DNA of 64,000 nt from Ohtaekwangia sp. (GCA_021155195.1 JAJNPV010000042.1:930001-994000); one strand, 5' to 3'; numbered from the stretch's first letter, positions 52,354 to 61,926 are shown. Translations and numbers: made by a program. The notes: a model not told the origin generated them from the letters alone.

Positions 52354-53550
52354 TTATAATACCCCATCTGACGGGGTTTCGATCATTTTATGGTGTGAGA
52401 GTTTTCGGAATACCTCGGCACTCGGTCTCTTTATCCGGTCTTTAGTTCTTACATCGCATTCATATAATCCGAAACGCATAGATGGGCCGAGGTTCCATTC
52501 AAAATTGTCCCAGGTACTCCACCAGAAATAGCCCTGAATATCAATACCATCTTGAAGGGCCTGATGTAAAATTTTGGCGTAGTCAACAATGGCTTGTTGA
52601 CGTAGTACATCCGTTGAATCACAGACTCCACTTTCTGTAATGATGATGGGCTTCTTATATTTATTCCAATACCGATCAATGCACGTGCGCAATCCTTCCG
52701 GATGATATTCCCACATATCGTCATGCAACTTCCCCAACTTCTTAAGTTTGTCGGGCGAGTTCATATACGTGATAGGCATGGGATCGTGCGAAACGCGCGC
52801 GTAATAACTCATTCCAAAAAAATCTACGTTTTCAAAATGCCTGGGTATCCACTCCATAAACCACCAATCACTTAGCCGTTCAGGAAACCATCCTAAAATA
52901 TTTTCTGAAGTAAAAACGATGGCATTGTGCGAAATGCCCACAGGTTGATGGGGATGTTTTGATTTTATGTAGGCATACACTTCATCATGCGCACGCCCCA
53001 TGTTTTTTACAACAATAGCCGCCTTTACGGGATTGTTCTTAAACGGTGGGAAGAAACCCGTGAGCCAACCATTGGTTGCATATACATTGGGCTCATTGAA
53101 TGTGTTCCAAAGCGTAACGTTTTCAGCAAACACATCAATTGCTTTTTTTGCAAAGTCTATCCACCCATGAATGTTTTCTTCTTTCTCCCAACTTCCTTGA
53201 TTAGCAAACCAACGTGGATTGGTAAAATGATGGAGCACCATCATAATTTTAACACCTTTTGTTTTTAAATCCTTCAGGAAAGTTTTGTAGTGCAAAACTG
53301 TTTCGGGATGCAAATCCCCAAAAGGTTCGCGCTGCAACTTGCTCCACATTAACCCCATGCGATAGTAGGGAGCGAGTGACGAAATAATTTCAGCGTCTTC
53401 TTCTAACCTTAATTCGTGATCGGTGGTGCGATCGAAAATGTATCCATCTTTTGATTGTACTCCTTGCCAGTCGTGTTCAAAGGCAGTCTCTATTTGAGCA
53501 GCTGCCGTGCTCGTTCCAAATATAAAGTCCTTGGGAAAGACGTACTGCAT
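52354..53550 (-). CDS. GH1-family glycoside hydrolase (beta-glucosidase-like)
   Basis: Retaining glycosidase with a TIM barrel. The acid/base Glu153 lies in NTFNEPNVY and the nucleophile Glu306 in IIITESGVC, with the family WSTWDNFEW near residue 344. The start MQYVFPKDFIFGTSTAAAQIE is typical. At 398 residues it is shorter than most GH1 enzymes (about 450), with compact loops. No signal peptide, so cytoplasmic. Beta-glucosidase, beta-galactosidase or phospho-glycosidase activity cannot be separated. It lies 16 bp after the M15 peptidase gene. Confidence 0.9.
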   Translation of the reverse strand: MQYVFPKDFIFGTSTAAAQIETAFEHDWQGVQSKDGYIFDRTTDHELRLEEDAEIISSLAPYYRMGLMWSKLQREPFGDLHPETVLHYKTFLKDLKTKGVKIMMVLHHFTNPRWFANQGSWEKEENIHGWIDFAKKAIDVFAENVTLWNTFNEPNVYATNGWLTGFFPPFKNNPVKAAIVVKNMGRAHDEVYAYIKSKHPHQPVGISHNAIVFTSENILGWFPERLSDWWFMEWIPRHFENVDFFGMSYYARVSHDPMPITYMNSPDKLKKLGKLHDDMWEYHPEGLRTCIDRYWNKYKKPIIITESGVCDSTDVLRQQAIVDYAKILHQALQDGIDIQGYFWWSTWDNFEWNLGPSMRFGLYECDVRTKDRIKRPSAEVFRKLSHHKMIETPSDGVL

Positions 53551-53566
53551 TATGTACTCTTTATAC

Positions 53567-54409
53567 TCATTTCATTTTCGAAGAAATGACAGACCGGGTT
53601 TCAGTATTGATTTTTGAATTGTGTGGTGGGTCTTGAGTAGCTTGTTTTACCTCGCGAGCAATGGAAGCTTGTTCTGTTTCCCAGGCATTCCAATATTCGG
53701 TTAATTGTTGAAGGTCTTCTTCAATGCATGGATATTGTTTTGCAATTGAGGATGAAACATAAGGAACCATTCCTTTAGCCAGGCTGTGGCTACTCAATCC
53801 TCCCGACCATTCAAAATGTCCGGGGTCATAAAGGGTACGCCATCTTCCGCCCCAGCGTAAACCAAGTTGTTCACCCACAGCTCCAATCTTTTTCCACAAC
53901 CGAGCATTATCCCATTGGGCCACCGAATCAATAATCGGCACCACATCAATGGCCAGTCCGTATTGGTGTTTGGAGTGCCCACCTGTTGCACGAGTATATT
54001 TTTTACCCATGGCTTTATATTCATTTTGTTTTGCAACGGTGCGATAAGATTCAACAATTGCCAATTCAATTCCTTTTCTTTTGCAACTTGCAACGAGTTT
54101 GATAATTTTCTCTTTAAAATAGGGATGCAAGGCATCCAAATCAGCAATCATGGGTAAACTCCCACGATCCTTTCCATAAGTATAGTTTTCTACCGTTTCC
54201 CAGGTTCTCCAATCCTCCGCTTTAAGAACTACTTTTTCGGAAACGATTTCGGGCTGAAGGTCTTTTACAAATTCAGCTACAAATTGCCGATGTTCCTCAG
54301 AATAAGGTATTACATCCAATGGCAGTGTTGACACCTGCGCATTCAATGAAAATGAAATTCCTGAGAATAAAATGACTAAAAGACTTAAAAAGGATGTTTT
54401 TTGACGCAT
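53567..54409 (-). CDS. M15-family peptidoglycan peptidase
   Basis: Secreted D-Ala-D-Ala carboxypeptidase or L-Ala-D-Glu peptidase-like enzyme of 280 residues. Signal peptide about 1-25 (ending LNAQ). The zinc site is in SKHQYGLAIDVVP (His148, Asp155) and PGHFEW (His198), preceded by ESYRTVAKQNEYKAMG. The C-terminal 60 residues are helical and not part of the fold. It shares the operon with the GH1 gene downstream. Confidence 0.9.
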   Translation of the reverse strand: MRQKTSFLSLLVILFSGISFSLNAQVSTLPLDVIPYSEEHRQFVAEFVKDLQPEIVSEKVVLKAEDWRTWETVENYTYGKDRGSLPMIADLDALHPYFKEKIIKLVASCKRKGIELAIVESYRTVAKQNEYKAMGKKYTRATGGHSKHQYGLAIDVVPIIDSVAQWDNARLWKKIGAVGEQLGLRWGGRWRTLYDPGHFEWSGGLSSHSLAKGMVPYVSSSIAKQYPCIEEDLQQLTEYWNAWETEQASIAREVKQATQDPPHNSKINTETRSVISSKMK

Positions 54410-54567
54410 TTATAAAAATCAAGCCGCAAAAATAATAAATCCTTTCGAAACGACTCGTTATCAGATTATTAAGGATTTAAGGGTTGTGAATGATTCAAGC
54501 CTGGTAACTGAAGTTTTGGTAGAATCATAGGCCTTTGCTTTTCTTTACTTTGTGCTATCGAGCTGCT

Positions 54568-55248
54568 ATGAATGAAATAACAAGAAACAAATTGCTTACA
54601 GATCATTTCTCAAAATACATTACCGATCATAAGCGAGCGTTTTTAGAGAAGGTGCTTGACTTACGCACCCGGCATATCACCATGGTGCTTGAGGAAATTC
54701 ATCAATCACAAAATGCAAGCGCAGTTATTCGTACGTGTGAGTGTATGGGTATTCAGGATGTTCACATTATTGAGAATGAAGTAAAATATTCTGTTAACCG
54801 AAGAGTTGTAAAAGGATCGTATAAGTGGGTTGATATTATTAAGTATCCAAAAGAAAATGGAGCCGTTATGTGTTACCAACAATTGAAAAAGAAAGGGTAT
54901 AAAATTTTAGTCACCGATCCATCGCCCGATGGCATTTCTATTCATGATGTTCCGGTGGATGAAAGAATTGCCTTAGTGATGGGAAATGAATTAAACGGTA
55001 CATCCGATTATGCTTTGTCGCAAGCCGATATGAAAGTGAGGATTCCAATGTATGGCTTTACAGAGAGTATGAATATTTCCGTGAGCGCAGCCATTTGTCT
55101 CAATACACTCGTGCCTAAACTTCATCAGTCAGAAATTCCGTGGCAACTATCCTCTGCAGAGAAAGATGATATTCGTTTACGTTGGTTAAGAAAGATGATA
55201 AAACGACCTGAAATTATGGAACGGGAATTTCTAAAGTCAATTCGATAG
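54568..55248 (+). CDS. TrmH-type (SpoU) RNA 2'-O-methyltransferase
   Basis: SPOUT methyltransferase of 226 residues, probably acting on tRNA G18. Visible: VLEEIHQSQNASAVIRTCE (motif 1 with the catalytic Arg region), ALVMGNELNGTSDYALSQAD (motif 2) and MYGFTESMNISVSAAICL (motif 3). The C-terminus is helical and basic as in TrmH. ATG 54568 (MNEITRNKLL) is used; the frame is open upstream, but that addition is hydrophobic and not family-like. rRNA as a target is a lesser alternative. Confidence 0.87.
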   Translation: MNEITRNKLLTDHFSKYITDHKRAFLEKVLDLRTRHITMVLEEIHQSQNASAVIRTCECMGIQDVHIIENEVKYSVNRRVVKGSYKWVDIIKYPKENGAVMCYQQLKKKGYKILVTDPSPDGISIHDVPVDERIALVMGNELNGTSDYALSQADMKVRIPMYGFTESMNISVSAAICLNTLVPKLHQSEIPWQLSSAEKDDIRLRWLRKMIKRPEIMEREFLKSIR

Positions 55249-55276
55249 CTTTGTTCGGCTTTTAATCTATTTGTTA

Positions 55277-55924
55277 ATGAAGTTTTTGAAGCGATTGCTA
55301 CGCGTTGGGTTGATTTTGGGTGTTGTATTGATTCTTATTTTAGCGGCTACAAACTTTTGGGTAGTTAAAAGTACGGAGAGCGAAGTACTCACCGATTATA
55401 AGTTGTTACCCGATAGTGGTGTTGCACTTGTATTAGGCACTAGTCATCGCATGGTCGATGGATCGCCTAATCCATTCTTCCATAATCGAATGGCCACCGC
55501 TGCGGAACTTTATAAGCAAGGAAAGATCATTCACTTTATAGTGAGTGGCGATAACCGAACGAAATATTATAACGAACCTGCCGAAATGCAAAAAGCGTTG
55601 ATCAAACTAGGTGTACCTTCAAGTTCTATTACCCTTGATTATGCCGGACTTCGAACATTGGATTCCATTGTGCGATGCAAAGAAATTTTTGGGCAATCGA
55701 AAATTATCATCATCACACAACCTTTCCATAGTTACAGGGCATTGTTTATCAGTAATTACTATGAAGTAAATGCAGTTGCACTAGTCGCTGAAGAACCGGC
55801 ACAGGAGGCTGCACCCCGTGTTTATTTGCGTGAATACCTCGCGCGCACAAAAGCTGTACTTGATTTATATGTGTTAGGAACGGCTCCCCGTCATCTGGGT
55901 GAAAAGGAACCTCTCGGTATTTAG
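55277..55924 (+). CDS. SanA/YdcF-like (DUF218) membrane protein
   Basis: Envelope protein of 215 residues with an N-terminal membrane anchor (about 5-27). The DUF218 pattern is clear: GVALVLGTSHRMVDGSPNPF, KIIHFIVSGDN, LDYAGLRTLDSIVR and IIITQPFHSYRALFIS. SanA proteins affect vancomycin sensitivity of the outer envelope in enterobacteria; the molecular activity is unproven. ATG 55277 fits the anchor. It follows trmH by 28 bp and probably shares its transcript. Confidence 0.87.
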   Translation: MKFLKRLLRVGLILGVVLILILAATNFWVVKSTESEVLTDYKLLPDSGVALVLGTSHRMVDGSPNPFFHNRMATAAELYKQGKIIHFIVSGDNRTKYYNEPAEMQKALIKLGVPSSSITLDYAGLRTLDSIVRCKEIFGQSKIIIITQPFHSYRALFISNYYEVNAVALVAEEPAQEAAPRVYLREYLARTKAVLDLYVLGTAPRHLGEKEPLGI

Positions 55925-56004
55925 AATAAATATTCGCCACAAGCGACTAAACCAACAACGACTTGCATCGTTAAAATCCTTAATTTTGAATTTAAATTCC
56001 ATTT

Positions 56005-58521
56005 GTGGGAAGATTGTACTGCTTTAGAGGAATCCTGATCTATTTGATTTGTCTTTTTATGAGTGCTGGAGCAACCCAGGCTCAGGAAACAATCATTACC
56101 GGTAAGGTGACCGATGCTGCTTCGGGCGATCCTGTTCCTTTTGCCAATATTATTTTCAAAGGCACTTCCATTGGCACAACCAGCGATTTCGATGGAAATT
56201 ATATTTTAAAGTCATCGAACCCAACCGACTCTATTTTGGCCTCTTATATCGGCTATCGGTCGCGCACGAAATCCATCATTCGTGGCACAAAACAAGTTAT
56301 CAATTTTCAGCTTGAAGAAGATGTTACCAGCCTGCAAGAGGTGATTGTAAGGGCTGGTGAAAATCCGGCTTATGAAATTCTGAGAAGGGTGGTGCGCAAT
56401 AAGAACAAAAATGATAAGCGCAAACTTACCGCCTATGAATATGATACCTACACAAAAATTGAAGTGGATGCCGATAATCTCTCGGATAAATTCAGAGAGC
56501 GAAAAATTGTGAAGAAGATAACGCAAGTATTGGATAGTGTAGCTGTAATTGCAGGTGAAGATGGCAAACCAATCTTGCCACTCTTCATTACCGAAAGTGT
56601 TTCAAAAATATATTATCGTGATAATCCATCCCTTAAAAAAGAGAAGATTCTCCAAACAAAAATAAATGGCATTGGAGTGGAAGATGGTACAACGGTTATG
56701 CAATTGATAGGATCTTCTTTTCAGGAATATAACTTTTATCAAAACTGGTTGAATATAGTAAGCAAAGAATTTGTGTCGCCCATAGCCGATGGCTGGCGAC
56801 TGTATTACGACTATGATCTAACAGACAGTCTTTACATAGGCGATGACTTTTGCTATCGCCTGGATTATTTCCCGCGCAGCCCACAAGACCTTGCCTTTAG
56901 TGGAACCCTTTGGATTACTAAGCAAGACTATGCCCTCAGGCAAATTGATGCGAACATGGGGAAGCAAGCCAATCTAAACTTTGTAGAAAAGATCAGGCTG
57001 CAGCAAGAATTGATGAAGACCGATTTGGGCCCCTGGCTACCGGTAAAAAATCGTGTGCTGATAGACGTTGGGGATGTAGGGAAAAACAATCCCGGCATGT
57101 TGGCAAAGTTTTATACCAGCAACAAAAATTTTATTACGAACCAGCCAAAGGATCAATCTTTTTATGAACGCACGATTGAAATAGCGGAGGATGCTCAGCA
57201 GTTTAAGGAAGATTATTTTTGGGATACACTGCGCCACGAACCTCTGAGCGAAACTGAAAAGAGTGTGTATCGAATGATCGACACGCTTAGAAATATTCCC
57301 ATTGTGAAAACCTATACCGACATTATTAAAATTGTGTTGGATGGCTATGTGAAGGCCGGTAAAATTGAAATTGGTCCGTACCTCGGGGTAGCTGCGTGGA
57401 ACAATATTGAAGGTTGGCGATTGCAGGCTGGATTTAAAACCAATTACCAGTTTAGTAAGAAATGGATTTATAGCGCCCATCTTGCGTATGGATTTGATGA
57501 TGAGAAATTCAAATACCAGGTATCGGCACAACGGATTCTTTCAAAGCAGCGATGGACCACGTTAACGTTTAGGGCTCGCAGCGACATTGCCCGGTTAGGC
57601 GTGGATGGTGATGAACTGGCAGATAACCCTATATTTTTAGCGGCTACCCGATGGGGCTATTTCAGAAGGGGGTTTTATTCAGATAATTATAGTGTGTCGG
57701 GGCAGCGCGAATTCTTCAAAGGATATACTCAGAAAATTTCCTTTCGCTACTGGACGTTCGATCCCACCTACGAATTTGGGTACATCTCAGATCCGGATGA
57801 TGTGAATTCTCCTATTCTCGACAAGTTTCAAACTTCTGAAATAAGTATCGAATCGCGGTATGCACGCGATGAAGTTTTTCTTCAAAATGATAATGAACGA
57901 ATTAGTCTTGGCACCAATAAATGGCCTGTAATCTCCATGCGCTATACGCACGGCTTTAGCGGTGTTTTTGGAAGCGATTTTGAATACGACAAAGTAAGAA
58001 TGAATTTGACTAAACGAATAAAAACCGGGCCGCTGGGTGTTGGTTATCTTTCCATGACGGGAGAGTACATATTCAACACATTACCGTATCCGCTCTTAAC
58101 GTTGCATTTGGGTAATCAATCTCTCTTTTATTCTTCAGTTACCTATAACTTAATGAATTTTGGAGAGTTTGTCAGCGATCATTATGCCTCCCTTCAATAC
58201 AGGCAATATCTGGAAGGGTTTTTACTGAATCGTATTCCGTTATTAAATAAACTTAAGTGGCGATTGTTGGCAACATCCAATGTAATAGTTGGCGGGTTGC
58301 GTCAATCCAATCAAGATCTGATTTCAAATTTTACACCCGATGGTCGCGAAGCATTGCCTGCCGGATTTTTTAAGAATGGAAAACCTTATATAGAGTTGGG
58401 ATATGGAGTTGAAAACATCTTCAAGTTTTTAAGAGTGGATTTTATTCACCGGGTTTCTTATTTGGAGAATACAGATGCCCGTAAATTCGGGGTTTTGTTC
58501 ACTGCACAATTCCAACTTTAA
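56005..58521 (+). CDS. DUF5686 outer-membrane protein with carboxypeptidase-like domain
   Basis: Exported protein of 838 residues. A signal peptide (ending TQAQE) is followed by a CarboxypepD_reg-like domain (ITGKVTDAASGDPVPFANI and TSDFDGNYIL) and then the long DUF5686 region, with C-terminal beta strands ending FTAQFQL, a terminal aromatic pattern of outer-membrane barrels. The family resembles a TonB-dependent receptor front end without a plug. GTG 56005 is the likeliest start, since no ATG precedes the signal peptide. TAATTTTG at 55981 is a -7 match. Substrate unknown. Confidence 0.88.
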   Translation: MGRLYCFRGILIYLICLFMSAGATQAQETIITGKVTDAASGDPVPFANIIFKGTSIGTTSDFDGNYILKSSNPTDSILASYIGYRSRTKSIIRGTKQVINFQLEEDVTSLQEVIVRAGENPAYEILRRVVRNKNKNDKRKLTAYEYDTYTKIEVDADNLSDKFRERKIVKKITQVLDSVAVIAGEDGKPILPLFITESVSKIYYRDNPSLKKEKILQTKINGIGVEDGTTVMQLIGSSFQEYNFYQNWLNIVSKEFVSPIADGWRLYYDYDLTDSLYIGDDFCYRLDYFPRSPQDLAFSGTLWITKQDYALRQIDANMGKQANLNFVEKIRLQQELMKTDLGPWLPVKNRVLIDVGDVGKNNPGMLAKFYTSNKNFITNQPKDQSFYERTIEIAEDAQQFKEDYFWDTLRHEPLSETEKSVYRMIDTLRNIPIVKTYTDIIKIVLDGYVKAGKIEIGPYLGVAAWNNIEGWRLQAGFKTNYQFSKKWIYSAHLAYGFDDEKFKYQVSAQRILSKQRWTTLTFRARSDIARLGVDGDELADNPIFLAATRWGYFRRGFYSDNYSVSGQREFFKGYTQKISFRYWTFDPTYEFGYISDPDDVNSPILDKFQTSEISIESRYARDEVFLQNDNERISLGTNKWPVISMRYTHGFSGVFGSDFEYDKVRMNLTKRIKTGPLGVGYLSMTGEYIFNTLPYPLLTLHLGNQSLFYSSVTYNLMNFGEFVSDHYASLQYRQYLEGFLLNRIPLLNKLKWRLLATSNVIVGGLRQSNQDLISNFTPDGREALPAGFFKNGKPYIELGYGVENIFKFLRVDFIHRVSYLENTDARKFGVLFTAQFQL

Positions 58522-58570
58522 TCATTGGCCCTTTTCTTTTGAGTCTGTTCAAAAGAATGCGCAAAAAACC

Positions 58571-58578
58571 GATATTTG
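58571..58578 (+). promoter_or_regulatory. -7-like promoter element of thrS
   Basis: GATATTTG differs from TAnnTTTG by one base. A TTC at 58548-58550 lies at a 20-bp distance. The same octamer precedes infC. The start codon is 23 bp downstream. Confidence 0.45.
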
Positions 58579-58600
58579 CAGTCCAAAAAATGGTTGTTAG

Positions 58601-60544
58601 ATGAGTTCTGTTAAAATCACTTTACCCGATGGCTCCTCACGGGAATATCCTGCAGGGGTACAAGGTATTGAAGTTGCGAAGAGTATTAGTGAAGGCCTTG
58701 CCCGAAATGCACTGTCCATCGAAGTTAATGGAGAGATTTGGGATTTAGACAGGCCTATAACAACAGATGCAGCCATCAAAATTTTTACCTGGAACGATAA
58801 AGGGGGTAAGTATGCTTTCTGGCATTCATCCGCTCACCTATTTGCGGAAGCATTAGAAGCCCTTTATCCGGGGGTTAAGTTTGGTATAGGTCCGCCCATC
58901 GAGAATGGTTTTTATTATGATGTGGATTTAGGCGAGATCCCTTTCGGGGATGAAGAACTTGCTGCCGTTGAAAAGAAGATGCTGGAACTTGCGCGACAGA
59001 ATAATTCATTTGTGCGAAGTGACGTATCAAAGAAAGATGCTATTGAGTATTTCACAAAAAAAGGAGATGAATACAAACTTGAATTGATTGATGGCTTGGC
59101 CGATGGATCGATTACGTTTTATAAGCAAGGTAACTTTACTGACTTGTGTCGTGGACCGCACATTCCATCTACGGGTTCTATCAAAGCGATTAAGTTGTTG
59201 AGTGTTGCCGGTGCTTATTGGCGTGGTGACGAAAAAAATAAAATGCTGAAACGCATTTACGGGATCACATTCCCCAAGCAAAAGGAATTGGAAGAATACC
59301 TTCACATGCTTGAGGAAGCCAAGAAACGCGATCACAGAAAGCTAGGGAAGGAATTGGAGTTATTTGCATTTTCTGAAAAAGTAGGAATGGGTCTTCCACT
59401 TTGGTTACCAAAAGGAACTATTCTTAGAGAGCGTCTTGAACAATTTATGCGAAGGGCTCAGGTACGCGCAGGCTATGATCCCGTAGTTACACCCCATATT
59501 GGTAGCAAGCAATTGTATGTTACCTCGGGTCACTATGAAAAATATGGCAAAGATTCTTTTCAACCGATTCACACACCTGATGAGAGCGAAGAGTTTTTAT
59601 TGAAACCTATGAACTGCCCGCATCATTGCGAGATTTACAAAGTGAAACCAAGATCGTACAAAGATCTTCCTATACGCTATGCGGAGTTTGGAACGGTGTA
59701 TCGCTACGAACAAAGTGGCGAACTTCATGGTCTTACCCGCGTGCGTGGCTTTACGCAAGATGATGCACACATCTTTTGCAGGCCCGATCAAGTGAAAGCA
59801 GAGTTCGTAAAAGTGATTGACCTGGTATTGTTTGTATTCAAATCGTTAGGGTTTGAAAATTATACGGCTCAGGTTTCCCTTCGCGATCCTGAAAACAAAG
59901 CGAAGTACATTGGCGATGACGAATTGTGGGATCGTGCCGAACGAGAGATACAAGAAGCAGCTGATGAACGTGGTTTGACTACTGTTTCCGTAAAGGGAGA
60001 GGCTGCATTCTACGGTCCAAAACTCGACTTCATGGTGAAGGATGCGTTGGGAAGAAGTTGGCAACTAGGCACCATTCAGGTAGATTATCAGTTGCCACAG
60101 CGGTTTGAGTTGGAGTATGTAGGTTCCGACAATCAAAAGCACACTCCGGTAATGATCCATCGCGCACCGTTTGGTTCGATGGAGCGATTTGTTGCCGTAC
60201 TAATAGAGCATTGTGCGGGAAATTTCCCTTTGTGGCTTGCGCCTGAGCAAATTGCCGTGCTCCCGATTTCTGAGCGTTTTAATGAGTATGGCCAAAAAGT
60301 GCTTGATATCTTAAAAAACAGCGATATACGGGGATTTTTGGATGATCGTAACGAGAAAATAGGCCGTAAAATAAGGGATGCAGAAGTAAGCAAAGTTCCA
60401 TTTATGCTGTTAGTGGGCGAAAAAGAAGCCACTGAAGGAAAGGTTGCTGTGAGGAAGCATGGCGAGGGCGACAAAGGAGTTATGGACTTAAACGACTTCG
60501 TAGCTCAATTTTCCCACGAATTTAGCCTCCCAGCGTTGGTTTAG
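58601..60544 (+). CDS. thrS: Threonine--tRNA ligase
   Basis: Class II aminoacyl-tRNA synthetase of 647 residues. Domain order: TGS (ITLPDGSSREYPAGVQG), editing domain with HSSAHLFAEALEALYP and DLCRGPHIPSTG, catalytic core with the zinc-site Cys in PMNCPHHCEIYK, YRYEQSGELHGLTRVRGFTQ, and the HRAPFGSMERF motif 3, then the anticodon domain (IAVLPISERFNEYGQKVL). It heads the thrS-infC-rpmI-rplT cluster as in many bacteria. Confidence 0.98.
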   Translation: MSSVKITLPDGSSREYPAGVQGIEVAKSISEGLARNALSIEVNGEIWDLDRPITTDAAIKIFTWNDKGGKYAFWHSSAHLFAEALEALYPGVKFGIGPPIENGFYYDVDLGEIPFGDEELAAVEKKMLELARQNNSFVRSDVSKKDAIEYFTKKGDEYKLELIDGLADGSITFYKQGNFTDLCRGPHIPSTGSIKAIKLLSVAGAYWRGDEKNKMLKRIYGITFPKQKELEEYLHMLEEAKKRDHRKLGKELELFAFSEKVGMGLPLWLPKGTILRERLEQFMRRAQVRAGYDPVVTPHIGSKQLYVTSGHYEKYGKDSFQPIHTPDESEEFLLKPMNCPHHCEIYKVKPRSYKDLPIRYAEFGTVYRYEQSGELHGLTRVRGFTQDDAHIFCRPDQVKAEFVKVIDLVLFVFKSLGFENYTAQVSLRDPENKAKYIGDDELWDRAEREIQEAADERGLTTVSVKGEAAFYGPKLDFMVKDALGRSWQLGTIQVDYQLPQRFELEYVGSDNQKHTPVMIHRAPFGSMERFVAVLIEHCAGNFPLWLAPEQIAVLPISERFNEYGQKVLDILKNSDIRGFLDDRNEKIGRKIRDAEVSKVPFMLLVGEKEATEGKVAVRKHGEGDKGVMDLNDFVAQFSHEFSLPALV

Positions 60545-60548
60545 AATT

Positions 60549-60577
60549 TTGATAAACGGAAAAAAGAGCGATATTTG
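60549..60577 (+). promoter_or_regulatory. infC operon promoter
   Basis: TTG at 60549-60551, an 18-bp spacer and GATATTTG at 60570-60577 match the consensus with one deviation. It begins directly after the thrS stop and is 47 bp before the infC start, so infC-rpmI-rplT can be expressed separately from thrS. Confidence 0.6.
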
Positions 60578-60624
60578 CAGCCTGTTTTTAAAAAGTAATA
60601 GAATTTAGAACATAAACCCAACGA

Positions 60625-61194
60625 GTGGCAATATTTCCAGGTAACAGACCAAAGCCTTTTGTAAGAGGGCCGCGGAGAGTAGTAGAAGAACCTTATCGTG
60701 TTAATGAACGCATTTTAGCCAGCCGCGTGCGCGTGGTGGGCGAAAATATAAAGGTAGATGTGTATGCTACTTCAGTTGCCATTAAGATGGCGCAAGAGCA
60801 GGGATTAGATCTGGTGGAGATTTCACCAAATGCTGAACCCCCGGTTTGCAAAATCATTGACTATTCTAAGTTTAAGTACGAGCAGAAAAAGAAACAGAAA
60901 GAGATAAAGGCCAATGCACAAAAGACTGTATTAAAAGAAATACGGTTCGGCCCGAATACAGACGATCATGATTTCAACTTTAAGTTGAAGCATGCTGAGA
61001 ACTTCCTGAAGGAAGGAGCGAAGGTGAAAGCATATGTTCATTTTGCAGGCCGCTCAATCGTGTATAAGGAACGTGGCGAAATTTTGTTGTTGAAATTTGC
61101 CCAGGCATTGGAAGAAATAGGAAAGGTAGAGCAGTTGCCGAAGTTGGAAGGGAAGCGGATGTATATGATGGTTGCTCCTAAAGGAAAGAAGTAA
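60625..61194 (+). CDS. infC: Translation initiation factor IF-3
   Basis: Binds the 30S subunit and monitors start codon and initiator tRNA. The 189-residue protein shows RVNERILASRVRVVGEN, ISPNAEPPVCKIIDYSKF and KEIRFGPNTDDHDFNFKLKH, the family blocks. No ATG precedes these blocks; an in-frame stop (60613) lies just upstream, so translation must start at GTG 60625 or another rare codon. Rare start codons in infC are known to support autoregulation by IF-3. Followed by rpmI after 20 bp. Confidence 0.97.
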   Translation: MAIFPGNRPKPFVRGPRRVVEEPYRVNERILASRVRVVGENIKVDVYATSVAIKMAQEQGLDLVEISPNAEPPVCKIIDYSKFKYEQKKKQKEIKANAQKTVLKEIRFGPNTDDHDFNFKLKHAENFLKEGAKVKAYVHFAGRSIVYKERGEILLLKFAQALEEIGKVEQLPKLEGKRMYMMVAPKGKK

Positions 61195-61214
61195 GATTTT
61201 AAATTTAAATAGTA

Positions 61215-61415
61215 ATGCCCAAGTTAAAAACAAAGTCAGGAGCTAAGAAGCGTTTTAAAGTTACCGGAACCGGTAAGATTAAACGTAAGAAGGCTTATAA
61301 GAGTCATATCCTGACTAAGAAAGGTACTAAGCAAAAGCGAAGATTAGGCCACGCCACAACCGTTAGTAAATCTGACGAGAACAACGTGCGACTCATGCTT
61401 CCAAACCTTGTTTAG
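61215..61415 (+). CDS. rpmI: Ribosomal protein bL35
   Basis: Component of the 50S subunit. The 66-residue protein has MPKLKTKSGAKKRFKVTGTG, the KRKKAYKSHILTKKGTKQKR basic block and LGHATTV, all typical of bL35. It lies between infC and rplT. The 166-bp gap after it is unusually long and structured. Confidence 0.97.
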   Translation: MPKLKTKSGAKKRFKVTGTGKIKRKKAYKSHILTKKGTKQKRRLGHATTVSKSDENNVRLMLPNLV

Positions 61416-61581
61416 TCGTAAAGCCTGTCCTCCGAAACTTTGTGTAGGAGGATCGGTTAGCCTCATCGCGTTATAGCGAGGAGTTCCTCCAAAGCAGTTG
61501 CCAGGAGTGTATTGTTTAACCCGGTAATTGGCAGATAAGTATCTTGAAACAAAAGATCGCCAACGCCAAAAAAGAAAAGTT
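61416..61581 (+). promoter_or_regulatory. Structured rpmI-rplT spacer, candidate L20 leader
   Basis: ggagga (61447-61452) can pair either with tcctcc at 61428-61433 or with tcctcc at 61485-61490, so two folds exclude each other. A further hairpin (ctcatcgc with gcgaggag, one mismatch) lies inside the second fold. Two more, ttgcca with tggcag (61498, 61529) and atctt with aagat (61541, 61553), follow. L20 is known to autoregulate its operon in other bacteria through leader RNA. Control of rplT here is inference; no T-tract was found. Confidence 0.5.
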
Positions 61582-61926
61582 ATGCCACGTTCAGTAAACA
61601 GTGTAGCATCCCGCGCCAGACGTAAGCGCGTAATGGAATTGGCCAAAGGATACTTTGGTCGTAGAAAAAATGTTTGGACTGTTGCCAAAAACGCAGTCGA
61701 GAAAGGGTTAGTCTATGCGTACCGCGATAGAAAAGCCAAGAAGAGAGATTTTCGCACGCTTTGGATTGCCCGTATCAATGCAGGAGCAAGACTACATGGA
61801 ATGTCTTACTCTGAGTTTATGGGTAAAATCAAAAAGACAGGAATTGATTTAAACCGTAAGGTGTTGGCTGACTTAGCCATGAATCATCCTTCAGCGTTTG
61901 AAGCGGTTGTTAAAAAATTGAAGTAA
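61582..61926 (+). CDS. rplT: Ribosomal protein bL20
   Basis: Early-assembly protein of the 50S subunit, 114 residues. MPRSVNSVASRARRKRVMEL, AKGYFGRRKNVWTVAKNAVE and RKAKKRDFRTLWIARINAG are diagnostic. The start at 61582 matches the family; the frame is open further upstream but only through the leader. A strong terminator follows and ends the cluster. Confidence 0.97.
   Translation: MPRSVNSVASRARRKRVMELAKGYFGRRKNVWTVAKNAVEKGLVYAYRDRKAKKRDFRTLWIARINAGARLHGMSYSEFMGKIKKTGIDLNRKVLADLAMNHPSAFEAVVKKLK

Noticed and set aside
53794..54157. Open frames on both strands within the M15 peptidase gene
   Set aside because: They are alternative-frame shadows of the zinc-site region.
61416..61581. Possible tRNA in the rpmI-rplT spacer
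   Set aside because: Hairpins are present, but no T-loop GGTTCRANYCC pattern or acceptor stem can be formed.
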